DNA of 64,000 nucleotides from Antedon mediterranea. Lineage: Eukaryota; Echinodermata; Crinoidea; Comatulida; Antedonidae. A program made the translations under genes and the position numbers. This document shows, in pieces, positions 12,301-24,719 of the stretch. Location of the stretch: assembly GCF_964355755.1 (NCBI RefSeq), contig NC_092675.1, positions 21,280,912-21,344,911 on the forward strand. The letters are read 5' to 3'. How positions within the stretch are numbered: position 1 is the first letter of the stretch; each line of letters begins with the position of its first letter. The notes below the pieces were generated by a model. That model worked only from the letters and a program-made list of their open reading frames with translations, had not been told where the DNA came from and ran no database searches.

Positions 12301-15300
12301 TGAAAGGCTTGTTACATAGCCATTACACCAAACTCGCATACACATGCTTGTAGTGAAATTAGCCTAAATCACAAACAGCATCAAGACACACACAAATATA
12401 TATATATATTTCTTTTTGACCGGAGAAATCTTATGTAGGAGAATTTCACAGTAGGCGAAGGTATGCACTCCCGGAGTGTCTTTCTAGTTTTGGTGTGTCA
12501 CACTTTTTTTGTCAAACTAGTTTAATAGTGTAGACAGAGGGTCGATGAATACCAATTATTTAATTAAGTAAGTATCAAGCTATTTTGTTTTGCCAATTTT
12601 AACAACCAGGCCATCTGGGACTATATTTGTTCATATACAGTTAGTACTATAGTGCTATAAAACAAAGAAAACAAATATACTACTAATAAGACTAACCCTT
12701 ATGGTTGAGCATATTAACATCTGCCTGTAACGTAGCAGAAGATATTGAGTTTTGAAGAAGAGCATTGACTGAAGCGATGTTACCATACTGAATGGAAAGA
12801 TGCAGTGGTGTGTTGCCATGTTGGTCTGCTATGTTAGGGTCAGCTCCATTGCTCATCAATAGTTCCACTGTGTTTGGTTTGTTTGTGATAACAGCCAAGT
12901 GTAAAGGTGTCTGAAAATAAAATATAACATAAAATATAGTATGCATTACCAGCTAACATTACCTTTTAAAGCTCTGTCTACAGTATCAAACTTTATGTGA
13001 CAAAAAAATGTGATGTACTCATATATGGACATGATGATATCATATCACTATCATATCTAGGCATACCACTACCATGCACATTCAACAGCTAGTAACTTGC
13101 CAATTACAGGAGGGATATTAAAACTGTACCATGCTTTAATATTGAGAAACATTTGTCAAATCATGGAGTATAAACTCTAGCTCTACTTTAGGTAAGGATT
13201 GAATTCAGTGGCCAGGAAAGCATGTCAAACACCAAGTCAATACTAAATACCACAATTGGCAATACATTTCTGTTATTAAAGAATATCACCAACAGTTATT
13301 TCGAACAACCATTTTAGAAAATTAACTTTAGTATGTAGAAAATAGATTGTATGTAGATTTGTAACTGCTTGCTAAAGATTTTATATACTGACCTGTTGGA
13401 GATCATTAGGCATGTCAATGATATCCTGGTTTGGCAACTGCACAATTATAGCTAAAATAGCCTTGGTTACCTCATATTCTTGATGAATGATTGACATGTG
13501 TAGACACCTACAATAAAGCAGTTTGTTAAATTAAAAAATACAATGACAATCCCCTACTCTTCAGTTCTCTATATACATATGCATTTTTGCAATTTCAATA
13601 TACATACGTATCACCAAAGTCATCTTGAACAGCCAGAAGATGGCGTTGTACTGCCAAAATCATCTTGACATCGCCTGTGATGGCGTAGTCGTACAGAGCT
13701 CTTGAGGTATTCTCAGCCAGTAACAAAAGGTTGTCAGTATAGTCTGTTAAAAATATTGTATTTTTTATTATTATTTAACATTTATTTTGAATTTGATTTA
13801 TAAGGCATTAGAGTCAAGTTGCCCAGTGGATAGGGTATGGCAAACCATGGATATGTATTCATTATTACTATAAATATCCAAACAAACTAACCAGTTTGAA
13901 CTGCACAATGACTGTATGGTTTCACCAATCTTTCCGATGCTGATATTACCATCTTGGAGCTAATAGGTATTGGCTCATGTTCTAGAAGACAAGAATAACA
14001 AATGGCATTAATAACATTATGCAAATTAGTATGTTAATGAGGCATTTTAAATGATTTTACTATAGTGTGAAAACACAATAACAAAGTATAGTATTACCTG
14101 GAGGGGAAGAATCTGTTTCAAGATCACTATCCCCACTGTCTGATGTGTCCATGTTACTAGGTTTATTTAGGCCTCTTGAGACAAGCTTAGTAACTTCACC
14201 ATTAGATGGCTTAGGCCCTCTGTGAATAAGCTTTATGTCTGGATCATCAGGGCTAGCAGCACGGGCAATGAAGTTTGGAAACTGCATTGCATTTTGAGGC
14301 TGGTTTTGTGGTTGTCGCTGTCGATGTTGTTGTTGCCGCTGCTGTTGTTGCTGCTGTTGTTGCTGCTGCTGCGGTAAGACAGGTTGCATGTTAAATCCAG
14401 GTAGTGTTGGGGTTGCGATTATTCTGCCTTGTTGTTGCATCTGAGTTGTAGGAATTGTAGGTAAGTTGTGCTGATACATATTTTCAGATTGGTTGAATGG
14501 AGATGGTTGTCTTTCTTGCATGGCAACACCTAGAGGAAAAAAATTACCAAATTACATTTTTTAGATTAATGTATGTTGTATATCATAGGAAAAATATATA
14601 ATTGTTTAAAACGTTGACATGAGAGGTTGTCTTTATTATTCTTTAGCGTACCGTTAATCTGAACATCCATTGGACTATTAGCAGCCTCGTACACCATGTG
14701 CCGTACATTACCCGAATGTCCAAACTGAAAATCTATATTAGGCAAAGAGATTAATAATATTAGATAAGAAAAGATATAAATTTTATAGGTTTATTATTTA
14801 ATATCATTTCACGTTTACAACTGAGGTAAACATGAAATTTGAGTATGTTCATGTTTTATGTTGTTTTCATATTTAGATCATAAGTTTACACATTTTTTAC
14901 AGTATAAGAGCTTCATATCTAAAGTGATTTTAAACCAATCTGAAATATATATATATATATTTTTATGAAAAATCTCTTTAATCAAGTTAATTGTTTAATT
15001 TGGAATGTTTCTGAATTCTATTATTATTATTCAATATGACCATCATATATGTTAATAAACTTAATATTACAAAACATACTGGATGAAACTATCGATTATG
15101 CTAAAGTTAAAATAAAAAAAACCACTTACTTAATCCACCACCTCCACCTCCAAGTCCGTCACTTCCCCCTCCTCCTCCGCCTGCGCCCCCACCTCCTTGA
15201 AATCTCTGACCCATTGGCCCAAAGTGCTGCGTGAAATGTGGCAATATCTTCTGTCTTTTTTTATTGATTTCGTCTTTATCTGATAAAAGCAAAATCATTG

Positions 15301-18300
15301 TTATTTTTTTGTTTCTCAGCAGTTCTTGTCAGAACTTCATACATGACTTGTGTGTACCTCAAACTTATATGATTGATTACGTCTTTATCTGATAAAAGCA
15401 ACATCATTATTATTTCTTTTTTGTTTTTTTGTTTCTCAGCAGTTCTTGTCAGAACTTCATACATGACTTGTGTGCACCTCAAACTTATATCATCATATTG
15501 ATTTTTGCCGAATTTGTACTTTTTTTTGTATATTTAAAAAAAAAAAAATATTATAGTACATAGTATATTTACCATTGAAGTTCTACCATTTTTGGTTACT
15601 GAAGGCAAAAAATACATTTCCACCTTTAGTAACAAACACTATGCTATGTGAAAACAATGTATAGCTGTTATTTACTATAGATACAGCACCCTCTATGCTA
15701 AACAGAAGATTTCGAGTTTGAATCTCAATTGAGTGTGCTTTTTCTCATTCTCACAGATTTTCTTATCTTAAACATTTATAAGTTACAGTTACACTTACTT
15801 AATGGTCTTAGAGAGTAACGAAATGGGTTTGGTTCGCTCATTTCTTGCTATACTATTAGTGCACGAACAAAATATGCCCTAATTTTGTGTTCAAGGAATG
15901 TACTGTAGCTTATACCAAAGTTATTTGAGTAAAGTAATACACTTACCAAATGGTCTTGGAAAGTAACAAAACGGTTTTGGTTCGCTCTTTTCTTTAGTTG
16001 ACCTGCGCATAAGCTGAATATGAACATGCACAGGTTTCAATATATCTCCATTTTTGTATTTTGGTGTCTTGAACACAATGGCATACTGTAGTAGTATAAA
16101 AAGCATTTGAAATACTATTTTTAATTATATAAAATTTATGTCTACTTTTTCAAGAATTACACTATTCAATTATTATTTTTCTCTCATAATTTATAATAGC
16201 AGTTATAATATTTATTTGGCAACAAGTTAAATTAGTAAATATTATATTCAATATGAGTCTACAATAGAAAACTGGTTTTGCAACATCATTAACACATAAT
16301 AGAAACCCAATCAAAAGTACAATCACACTACAGGCATTATAACACACATTATGGGGTAAACCCCTGTGAAACAAAACAACTTGCATTATCAATCATAATA
16401 AGAGGGAGAGCGAGAGAGATTAAGTTTGTCCATTAAAACAATTGTATACGCATCCACACGCAAAGTATCAAAATGACCGGAATTGTACTGGAAAGTTTTT
16501 AACTTCCTCCTGAAGGGGTTGGTGATATGGGGAGGGAAACTGCCCTGGAACAGGTATTTACACTTGCAATATATGTATATAAAAATGTTAACTGTAATAG
16601 TTTTAGATAAAAAGTTTATTGAGATGGGTTTTTCAAACTCTGAAATGTAAACATGTTGCCTGTTTTCATTTGGGAAGTTCCATTATTCATTCTGGGTAAA
16701 ATAGGATATGATGAATATTGATCTTAACATTTAAGTATGATATCTCATCATATTGTCTACCTGTCTGTGGACATCTGTTGGTCCAAAATCAGCAAAGCCT
16801 TCCCAGCTTTGAGTATTTTCATCAGTTGATGTCTCAAAGAAACGGACTTGAATATCATCCTTTTGTACCTTGTCACAGAGCATGTACACTTCGTCCCCGC
16901 CTTCTGCCGACCCAGATGTACGGTCCATGCGACAAATCTTTAATGTCGTTGCATTAGGTGCTTCTGTTATAATACAATAATGAAATGAAACAGATTTTAC
17001 AACAAATTAAGAATTTAATATGTATAAAAGTTTTTATTACATATCAACGAAACTGGTTTAAAATTCGAGCTGTGCTAAAATTAAACTATTATTTAGGTGG
17101 ACCACCTTGGATTGATGATTAAATGGATAATGCTATTTTACTTACTGCTGTCATAAATAGGCACTGAAATTACTGGCGGAAGAGGTTGTGTGAAGTGGCC
17201 ATTGTTATCTGGCAAAAAAGCCTGGAAACACAACCGGACAGATGCCAAGTCCATGTCTTTAGCAAGATCTTTTGCCCGCTGCTCTGCAACAGAGTCCGTC
17301 AACTGGTCACTGCTCTGTCCCCAGAGGTTCTTGGATGTCTCCTGATAGTCAAACATTCGTTTCTTTAGGATAGGAATAACATTCTTCTTTGTTATGTGTA
17401 GTATTCCAAGGTTTGGAAAGCTGAAAAGGTAAAAATAATTAAAATGAACAATTAGCTTATCAGCCATTCAATGTTATATGATAATTAATGTATTCATGCT
17501 GGGTTAAGTGTGGGGTTACCAAGATCAGATTAGGACTTCTTTCAATTCAGTTTCTCTTTATAAACATCTGTGTACTTACCTTGCAGTCATGTCAGTAGGC
17601 CCAACTTGTACAGAGCAGATGCCATTGGTGCAATGCTTGCCTACCAGACTATGGGCATGAGGCCTAGGCATTTCCTCGTTAGTGACAAGAGAGACAACAA
17701 TCCTTGCTACACCTTTGTAGTTAACAATCTAGATGTATAAACAAAATGGGAAAAAAATGTTTATGATTTATATCAATGTTGTTATATTTATACAGCACTT
17801 TTTAATCTGCAAATTGTCCCAAAGCCAAATTATTTTGTTGATCATATTTAATGAATGCCCAATAATGCATAGTTTGCTTTGTACATACAGCTCGAAAATT
17901 TTTGTAACGTTTCAGGTGGTCTGACAGGTGTGGTTTATGAAGGAAGGAAGAACTTGTTTATTAATAGGAAAAGACTATAACAATTAATTTTAGGCTGTGT
18001 AGTTTTAAGCCTACTTCATTTAAAAGTTAAGAAATCACAAATGATTTTAAATTTAAAATGTGTTTTACAGTACTATATAGTACTTTAGTAGTATTTGGGA
18101 GTGGAGTTTTTTTTTTTGGTTACAGAGAAAACATAATAAGGTCCAGGACTTGAATTCAGTTGCTGTAGTTATTTATCAAGAAAACTTAACTGAGATTTGT
18201 TTCATTAACTACTAATTATTTCACTTAAGTCAATATGGATTTCCATTAAGTGGTATTAACCTAAATAGAAAAAAATTTAATTTTTATGTATAATGGTAAA

Positions 18301-18926
18301 TATAGATACAGGAGCATATACTAATCTTACTTACTGCAAGTTAGATATTTCACTTTTGCCAATAAATTTATATGAAGGATTTCACTTAAGTGTTTATCAC
18401 CTAAAATAGGATCGTAGGTGAGAATCTATCATACAGTACACAGTATAATTAAAACCTACCTCAGTTGATGGATATGTTTTTTTTCCTCTTTCACTACTGA
18501 TTCCAGGAATTCCACCATGGGATTTTCCTTCACACTCATATCTGAACCGAAAGCCGTACTAAGGTTTAAAAAGAAATATTTAAAGCACTAATAATGATTT
18601 GGTATTAAGATATTAAAAGGTAAGGCATCACTGTACTGTATTACTGAAGCTATAGTATTATAAATTCTATCAGGTCTTGTCTTTTTATTAGGAGTGTGTT
18701 TGGTGAGTGATCGCACTCGCTAACCTCAAAAGAAAAGGCCTGTTCTATAATTGCTATTAATAAGGAAAGCATACAGTATAGAACTATAAATATGGTATAA
18801 TATAATAATTAGTATACTGTAATATCTCACCTGTTTTGGTTGCTCAATGATTCTAAGTTGAGGGGCGTTCATGTCCATATGGACATTAAGGCTAGGGTCA
18901 TAGCCAGGGTCAAATGGTACAGCCAT
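9392..18926 (-). CDS. NFKB1-like: NF-kappaB p105/p100-type transcription factor (Rel domain, GRR, ankyrins, death domain), complete
   Basis: Class I NF-kappaB precursor, 1030 aa from 18 phase-consistent exons: 18926-18831, 18558-18460, 17728-17580, 17420-17146, 16963-16761, 16085-15947, 15279-15130, 14732-14652, 14529-14098, 13981-13892, 13743-13608, 13507-13393, 12910-12697, 11607-11519, 11072-10743, 10485-10365, 9994-9831, 9601-9392. Rel homology domain about residues 24-320, with DNA-contact loop [17 protein letters not shown], then [19 protein letters not shown] and QVRFFE. NLS KKRQK at 327-331. Glycine-rich region about 345-370, which in the family directs partial proteasomal processing to p50/p52. 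A linker has an 11-Gln run (451-461) and [12 protein letters not shown] (528-539). Ankyrin repeats about 579-866 ([32 protein letters not shown]). Death domain about 908-988. DSGISEE at 1011-1017 resembles a beta-TrCP degron. No frameshift. Start chosen as the first in-frame ATG after the acceptor at 18949. Expected cytoplasmic precursor, with nuclear p50-like product. Confidence 0.95.
10077..10150 (+). mobile_element. tRNA(Ser/Leu)-derived SINE-like fragment in NF-kappaB intron
   Basis: It contains a good Pol III A box, TGGTCGAGCGG, inside GTGGTCGAGCGGTTAAGACA, the D-arm pattern of type II tRNAs. The T arm is degenerate, and an A/T-rich tail (ATAAATAATAAATAAAAACC) follows. It is related to the better-preserved minus-strand copy at 28065-27983. 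Confidence 0.55.
11697..12542. mobile_element. MITE-family copy with a second repeat nested inside
   Basis: The left end AAAGCTCTGTCTACACTATC (11697 on) and the right end TTAATAGTGTAGACAGAGG (about 12520-12540) are inverted repeats of one element. The body is interrupted at about 11801-12490 by another repeat. That insert begins ACCTCCGCCAAGGAGGTATA, continues with GTTTGTTTGTCTGTCTGTTT and AGCAGGATTACTCAAAAAGT, and ends GGCGAAGGTATGCACTCCCG. The insert resembles a repeat common in marine invertebrate genomes. The whole lies in an NF-kappaB intron. Confidence 0.65.
12968..13075. repeat. MITE-like repeat, GCTCTGTCTACA family
   Basis: It begins TAAAGCTCTGTCTACAGTAT, with GTGATGTACTCATATATGG and GGACATGATGATATCATATC internally, matching copies at 2878, 11697 and 47231. 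The right terminus is missing. Confidence 0.65.
15263..15490. repeat. tandem duplication including an NF-kappaB splice acceptor
   Basis: Two copies, of about 108 and 119 bp, share CGTCTTTATCTGATAAAAGC, GTTTCTCAGCAGTTCTTGTC and ACTTCATACATGACTTGTGT. The copy nearer exon 7 (acceptor at 15281-15280) is the functional one. The second copy (about 15372-15490) repeats the acceptor and about 15 bases of exon start within the upstream intron. Confidence 0.9.
15689..15770 (+). repeat. degenerate tRNA-derived copy related to the 62-63.6 kb tRNA array
   Basis: It retains a B-box-like TTCGAGTTTGAATCTCAATT and then CTTTTTCTCATTCTCACAGA, which also directly follows each tRNA-like gene at 62073-63598. The match therefore runs through the Pol III terminator T-run into the 3' flank. 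The 5' half is decayed. Confidence 0.7.
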
Positions 18927-18948
18927 CTTTTGAATGATTTACTTTAGT
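18927..18948 (-). other. NF-kappaB 5' UTR part of first coding exon
   Basis: A clear acceptor (TCTGTCTTTCAG, ending at 18949) lies 22 bases upstream of the start ATG, so the coding exon begins with a short untranslated stretch and noncoding exons lie further upstream. Confidence 0.7.
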
Positions 18949-18949
18949 C

Positions 18950-21900
18950 TGAAAGACAGAATAATTATACAAAATAAATACCCAGCTGTAAAGTTGAATA
19001 TCTTGATGTTTCCATGCCGGTATTCTACTCTGCAGAAATGAAGACAATGCAGAGATAAAAGCAAATATTATAATATATTCAAAATTTACTTTGAATTATA
19101 AAAACATCTTCTGTCAAATCACACCATGCAAAATAGGTAATAAAAAGTATATTTGCAAATAACAGTGTATAAACAATTAAAACTGAAATGAAACAGCTCT
19201 TTGTTTCCTTGGTAAACAAAGTGATGAGTTTATATTATTAACTTTGATCTCACCTGGCCTTTATGACCAAATTAGGAATTTATTTGTCTTCTACTGTATA
19301 TATCTTGCGGGTATTAAAAGTATACTTTCAGGGGCAGATCTAGGATTCTGTTAAATGGGGGAACGCAAACATATAATGTAAATAGTCGGTTAAAAAATAA
19401 TATTTCATTTTTAGTTGTCAAAATTGGGGACGGCGGGAGCTTGTGCCCCTGTGCCACTTTAATAATAGCCAATTGAATGAAAATTCTTTATTTATAAACA
19501 CACATTTTTAATTCCAACTGATGTACTTTACACACACACACCCAAACAGTAAATTGCTTTTAAATAATGTTAATTTTTAAACACATATTATTCTGTATTA
19601 AACAAGGAAGTAAGCAATACTTTTTTAAATTCTGAATATTGGGCGATAGTTCAGGAGGTAAATGAAAGAAGCTACCTGGAGTGATCTCTGTTACTTGAAT
19701 GAATCGTAATTAATGGTGGGGCATAAAGCTACCTGTATCAGTCACACAGGAAAATAGCTGTAGATTTAAATCCATTGTGGTCTAAGTATGTATTCTCTTA
19801 AACCCCGCTGTTAGGAGGCAGGGTCTTTTCTTTTCTTTTGGGGAACCTTCTTTATTCCCCTAGTGAATTGTATGCGATACTATAATAGTATCTCAATGGT
19901 ATTGTTATAACTAAAATGGCAATTTTTAATGAAACATGTATTTAAAGTAGACCATATCTTTGGAATGGTGGAACATGAAAGTGTCACACATTCAGGTCAA
20001 TCAAAGTAAGATCAAACACATGCAAAGTTTGCGCAGCCAAATAAAATTTGGTTAGATTTTTCATCGAACAAAAAAAAAGATTTATAATAATTAATAATTT
20101 TCAGTACATTAGAATTTAATTGAAGGAGAAGTTAATAATAAAGTTAAATTAACAGAAGTCAATTACAGTACATATTGTAACCCTCAATTGTACAGTAATA
20201 GTGGTGGTACGTTCCCACTTAAGGGCGTGGTTGCGGAATAGTCCATTATGGTCCAGAAGTGTTATAGGAACTTTTACTTTTCGTATCTAAGCACTCCCAT
20301 TGAGAGCACAGGCTATTGTCGGTTTATCCAGGTAAGCTACAGAGGCACGATATAGACACACTATCTATGTTTTGTAAAATCAAGGAGGAATGATTCACTC
20401 TTCCCTGGTAAATTAGTATGTTTTGTTACATATTTTCTACAAAAAAAATATAAATTACATATACACATGTAGCTGTATTCATATCAAGTTTTTTTTATTT
20501 TTGACAACAAATCATTATTGTATAATACAATATAAAAACTTGCATCTATAATTATAGTAAAAAACCTTTTAAAAGAAAAATCACAATACTAATAGTAGCA
20601 CAGTACCTAATCACTGAGATTGGTTTCACAAAAGCATTTCCTTTGAACATTGTTTATCTTTCAATGAACTGACTATAAGGGAAAATTTAGGGACTTTCCC
20701 TAAACAGCATCCACCATATAAGGCAGCACAGATTGCACTTGTTACTAACTGTACTGTTGTTACTACTTAATTGCAATATCCTGTAGAAATGTAAACAAAG
20801 TTTTTGATTCTGTTTTGTTGCTTTCATAAATTAGAACTACTATGATATGTTATGATTTTTTATTTACTTTTCTGTTTATTTAATACTGTTTTGCATAGCA
20901 CTACTGTAGCAGACACATTAATGAACATTACTGTAGGCTAGTAAATATTGTCCTACTACAGTATGTACTGTATTAAGAGACTAGAATTGGATTTACTGTA
21001 CATGTATTAGGATAAATACACTATATTTTATACTTCTTATTGTTTCAATAAAAACAATTTACTTAATTATGAAAAAAAAGATCTGTCCATAAAATACAGT
21101 CTAGTTATTAACCATAACTATTGTGGAACAAATTAAACCAGATGATAAACTAAACACTTGTTTATCTTTCAAAGAAAGTAGTATTTGTGAACAAAATTTC
21201 CCTAGAATCGATTTGATCAAATAATGATTTACTTGATTACCACAATATGATCATAGAATATTTATATCAAAATTGCAGAACTGTAATCTTCAAGGTTTAC
21301 AAAACTCATATTGCAAAATTTGCTATGGCAACAGCGTAGTTAGTTTGTTTAAATATTATTAATATGTTTAATATTTCAATTGAAAGAAAGATCGCCATTT
21401 GTTGGTTTCAAAAGAATATTTCTGAGAACAAGATAGTTCTGTACTAAAAAATAAGTACCAATTGTAGTTATTAAAATATAGTTATCTTAAATCTAGCTTT
21501 CAATTGCAAATTTAATATTTGCCGACAAGTAAATTAGTTGCTTCTTAGAAAACTTAAAAAGTGATTTTAGTTTACTGTGGCTAGAAGTCATGAACAGTAA
21601 TTAATACATGCAAAAAGATAGATTAAAACAAAGGTACAGTAATTACAGTGTTTAAATCTTTTTTTCACTTCAACAGCGTTTTTGATTTGTGCAGTATTAG
21701 CATAGTTTTTTCAATTATTCATTTAAGTACAATATGTTTCATTCAATTATTTTGCAAATTTTGTCTGGTGAATTTTTCGCCAACTTTAACACTTTGTATT
21801 TATTTTCCTACAGTAACTGTACATCCTTAATTTGTTATCATCTTTTTCCTAAACAACTTCATTTGCCTAGCTGCTGTGTAAGTAAACATGCCTCTTCTTT

Positions 21901-23188
21901 GTGTCATTGGGCAAGTAGCTTTTAATTTACTCTCATTTCGGATAAACATTAAGAATACTGGTGTTTCTGTATGATTATTAATGATTGGTCAGACTCACCT
22001 CCTCGAGGCAAAGCTACTGTACTCCACAGTGGTAATACAATCATCATTATTAGTATGTTTACTGTGGCTGTTGTAAAGTGCCTGTTCAGAATTCCAGTAA
22101 ATTGAGACAAAATAATTGATAAAACTGTATAATGCCTTTAAATTACAGATACTGTACAGTTTATGACGGAATTATTCAGTATCTATAGTAAACATTTTGA
22201 AATTGAAATTGCTGGATTAATACCTTAAATATCCTGGCAACTAAGGAAATAATAAGACTGTTCCTTGAGACCTCTTCCTTAAGATTATATTTTATATTAT
22301 TTCCTGATTCTAGAGTTTATAACTAAATAGCTGAATCAAAATATACAGTTTAATGAATGTTTTCCATTCATAGAAAAATTAGCAGAAACTTTTTAACAAA
22401 TTTAATTTTAATGTATTTGAAAACAAACAAATTGTTTATATTAGAACTTTGCTATTTATTTGTGCAGTATTCTTTGTTGAAAAATAAAATACAATTCATC
22501 ACTTATACCATGGAGCTATCTAATTGTATAGCTCTATGCTTATACTGTAAGAATTACTTTAGCTTCATACTTTGGATGAGTAACATAAGCTTAACATTTT
22601 ATATAATTAATTAAAACGAGTAATGCATCTTTACCTTTCTATTCTGGTACTGTATAAATACTGTTATTAAAAGACTATACAATTGTAGGCCTAATAGTAA
22701 TATCAATAGAGTATTATTTAGCGTTTAGCATACTGTGATGAGATTAACTAAATATTTATATTTAAAAAAAAAAAAAAATCTTATGCACTTTAAATCCTAG
22801 TATTAAAGTAAATTCTAGAGTGTCTTAATATTAGTAAAAAGATAAATATTTTTGAACATTATGGGGTTTCAAACGTATACTACTTGAGCTTGGATGAGCT
22901 TCAGACAAAAATCGAAATAAAAAAAAAATAAATAAAAAAAGACAATTGAATACACTTCTTGGGGAAAATCTAATTCTACAGTAACTGTACAGTAATAAAA
23001 ATACATTTATCTGAGGATACTGTAACAGTAACAGTACTAGTTTTTATACTTTGATATTGATAAATAAATATTTACAGTAGAAGCTATCTTGTAAACTATG
23101 ATATTCAAACAGATACTGTACACCCCGGTTAATAATAAATACAGACAGACAGTATGGCTACTGTACCTTGGAAGTAAAACTTTCTTAC
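18950..23188 (-). other. long 5' intron of NF-kappaB, no gene seen
   Basis: About 4.2 kb of AT-rich sequence between probable noncoding exons. 19328-19465 begins GGGGCAGATCTAGGATTCTG and ends with GCTTGTGCCCCTGTGCCAC, a dispersed repeat related to 32978-33120. 22821-22975 is a short version of the repeat at 34280-35225. Frames such as 21648-21830 and 22357-22614 are Phe/Ile/Asn-rich chance openings. Confidence 0.5.
22821..22975. repeat. short derivative of the TTAATATTAGTAAAAAG repeat
   Basis: The left part (GTCTTAATATTAGTAAAAAG, ACGTATACTACTTGA) matches 34293-34360. The right part (TCAGACAAAAATCG, then A-rich, then CTTGGGG) matches 35152-35216. The middle 0.8 kb of the longer copy is absent. 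Confidence 0.6.
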
Positions 23189-23260
23189 CTGTTGAATGAG
23201 GTAATCTTTCTTGAATTACTTTAGCAAATGAGGTAGTTGGATGGTTCCTAACAATACCGA
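23189..23260 (-). other. possible noncoding 5' exon of NF-kappaB
   Basis: A strong donor on the minus strand (TTCAACAG then GTAAGAAAG, exon end 23189) follows sequence without long AT runs. A possible acceptor, ATTGATTCAG, lies near 23261. It could be an internal or alternative first noncoding exon. No ATG within it would change the protein start. Confidence 0.4.
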
Positions 23261-24365
23261 AGCTGAATCAATGAAACATTGCGTGCTTGTAGTTTACAAT
23301 TAAAATGCTATAATAAAGTGAAAATCAATACCGCGGTTTCTGTTTTAAATACTGAACTATAAATAGAACTCGGGATTTTACAATAGTCTTCCACTTTTCA
23401 TTTGTGACATCATGATGGATATACATTATAAATGTATGGTCTTGATTACTTTCATTGGCTAGCTTAGTAATCACATGACATGCATTAAATCACATCAATT
23501 GCCCATCTGAGGTCATTAGGTCTAAGGTCCTGTTTTTGCTGCGAACAAATAACCTGAATAAATTAACCAAAATTTCTTTGCCGCAGAAACAGGACAAATA
23601 TTAATTGGGTAGATGACAGCTTGAAAATAATGGTTAAAAACACCAAATTTAGACGCCATTTAACCTGTTATCGCTGTGCAACTTTTAGCTACAACGTAAA
23701 ATAAAACGGTTATTTGATTGACAGCTGTAGTCTCAAACAACCACAAATTTAAATAAGAAATAGAAATGCGATCAACTTAAAAATTATATTTCTTAAATAA
23801 ATGATTTATTCGGCGATATGCAACAGAAACAGGCCCCACTTTGGTATCAATATTTAATATATAAACACATCCACAAAGTTTAACTTTATGTTACAGTAAT
23901 TGAGTGATAGTTGACTATAATTCTATGCAAGGAAATCATTGCGCAAATTGTCCAAGTTGCGCATAATATGTTTAGAATAGTAAACTGTAATAATACTATA
24001 ATAGGCCCTATACTATCAGTACGCTATATATATATATATATGCAGCACAATTCTTATCTGATAACCCTCAGAATTTAATTTGAATTGCAAAGAACTAGGC
24101 CTAGCCTATGCAAGCATCATGCTTGCTAGAGCTACTAGAGAGGCCTACTGTATATTGCGAAAAATATTTTGGCACTAATAGACTTAATTATAAACCTATA
24201 TAATGTGAAATAGGGCAATAGTTTCCGTGTTTGTGGGTTATTTGACCCAATCACACATTCCACATCCCGCGGTGAAAACTATCTGCGGAGTGGACAAACG
24301 AGATTGATTGAATTTGAGGTACTAGGCTAGGCCTACTAGCCAGCTAGCCTAGCTTTAAAACCTAC

Positions 24366-24420
24366 CTCGTCAGCTTCGGGCTGCATGATCACAGAACAAA
24401 GGCACTACATTACACATTTA
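24366..24420 (-). other. possible first noncoding exon of NF-kappaB
   Basis: A minus-strand donor GACGAG followed by GTAGGTTT (exon end 24366) lies just downstream of the GC-rich promoter-like region. The exon contains an ATG (MQPEADE) that would be out of frame with the main start, so it would act as a short upstream frame. The 5' limit is not visible. Confidence 0.4.
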
Positions 24421-24559
24421 TTCCGATAATAAACTTACCTACTACCTTATACATTAATACAAGTCATTTAAATGATTTAGGCCTAGATGCTTTTAAACTA
24501 TTAATTTCACAGTATAATAATTATCCACTCTATAAATCCACTGAGCACGTACTACAGAT

Positions 24560-24710
24560 TGAAAACTATGGCGTCGATCGGCGATCGGTGATGATGTTTG
24601 TTCTATTTTTAAAGGGAGGGAAAAACCCAGATCCTGTTTTTAAGCGGCGCCGCCGCCGAAGATTGAATTTGCGTTGGAAGTGACGTAAGTAAAAATATTA
24701 CGTAATGGCT
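24560..24710 (-). promoter_or_regulatory. promoter-like GC/CpG island with CRE/ATF-like sites
   Basis: This is the only GC-rich patch nearby (GGCGCCGCCGCCGAAG, CGATCGGCGATCGG) in otherwise AT-rich DNA. It has CRE/ATF-like TGACGTAA (about 24681) and palindromic ATTACGTAAT (about 24697). Its position just upstream of the candidate first NF-kappaB exon makes it the likely promoter. It may act on both sides, but the divergent gene starts 3 kb away. Confidence 0.45.
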
Positions 24711-24719
24711 GCGTATGAT

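Noticed and set aside
15107-15298. Possible Gly-rich separate small protein
   Set aside because: It is exon 7 of NF-kappaB (NLS and glycine-rich region) with correct splice sites at both ends.
24600-24635. kappaB-like site for NF-kappaB autoregulation near GGGAAAAACCC
   Set aside because: It misses required positions of the GGGRNNYYCC consensus on both strands, so autoregulation is not claimed.
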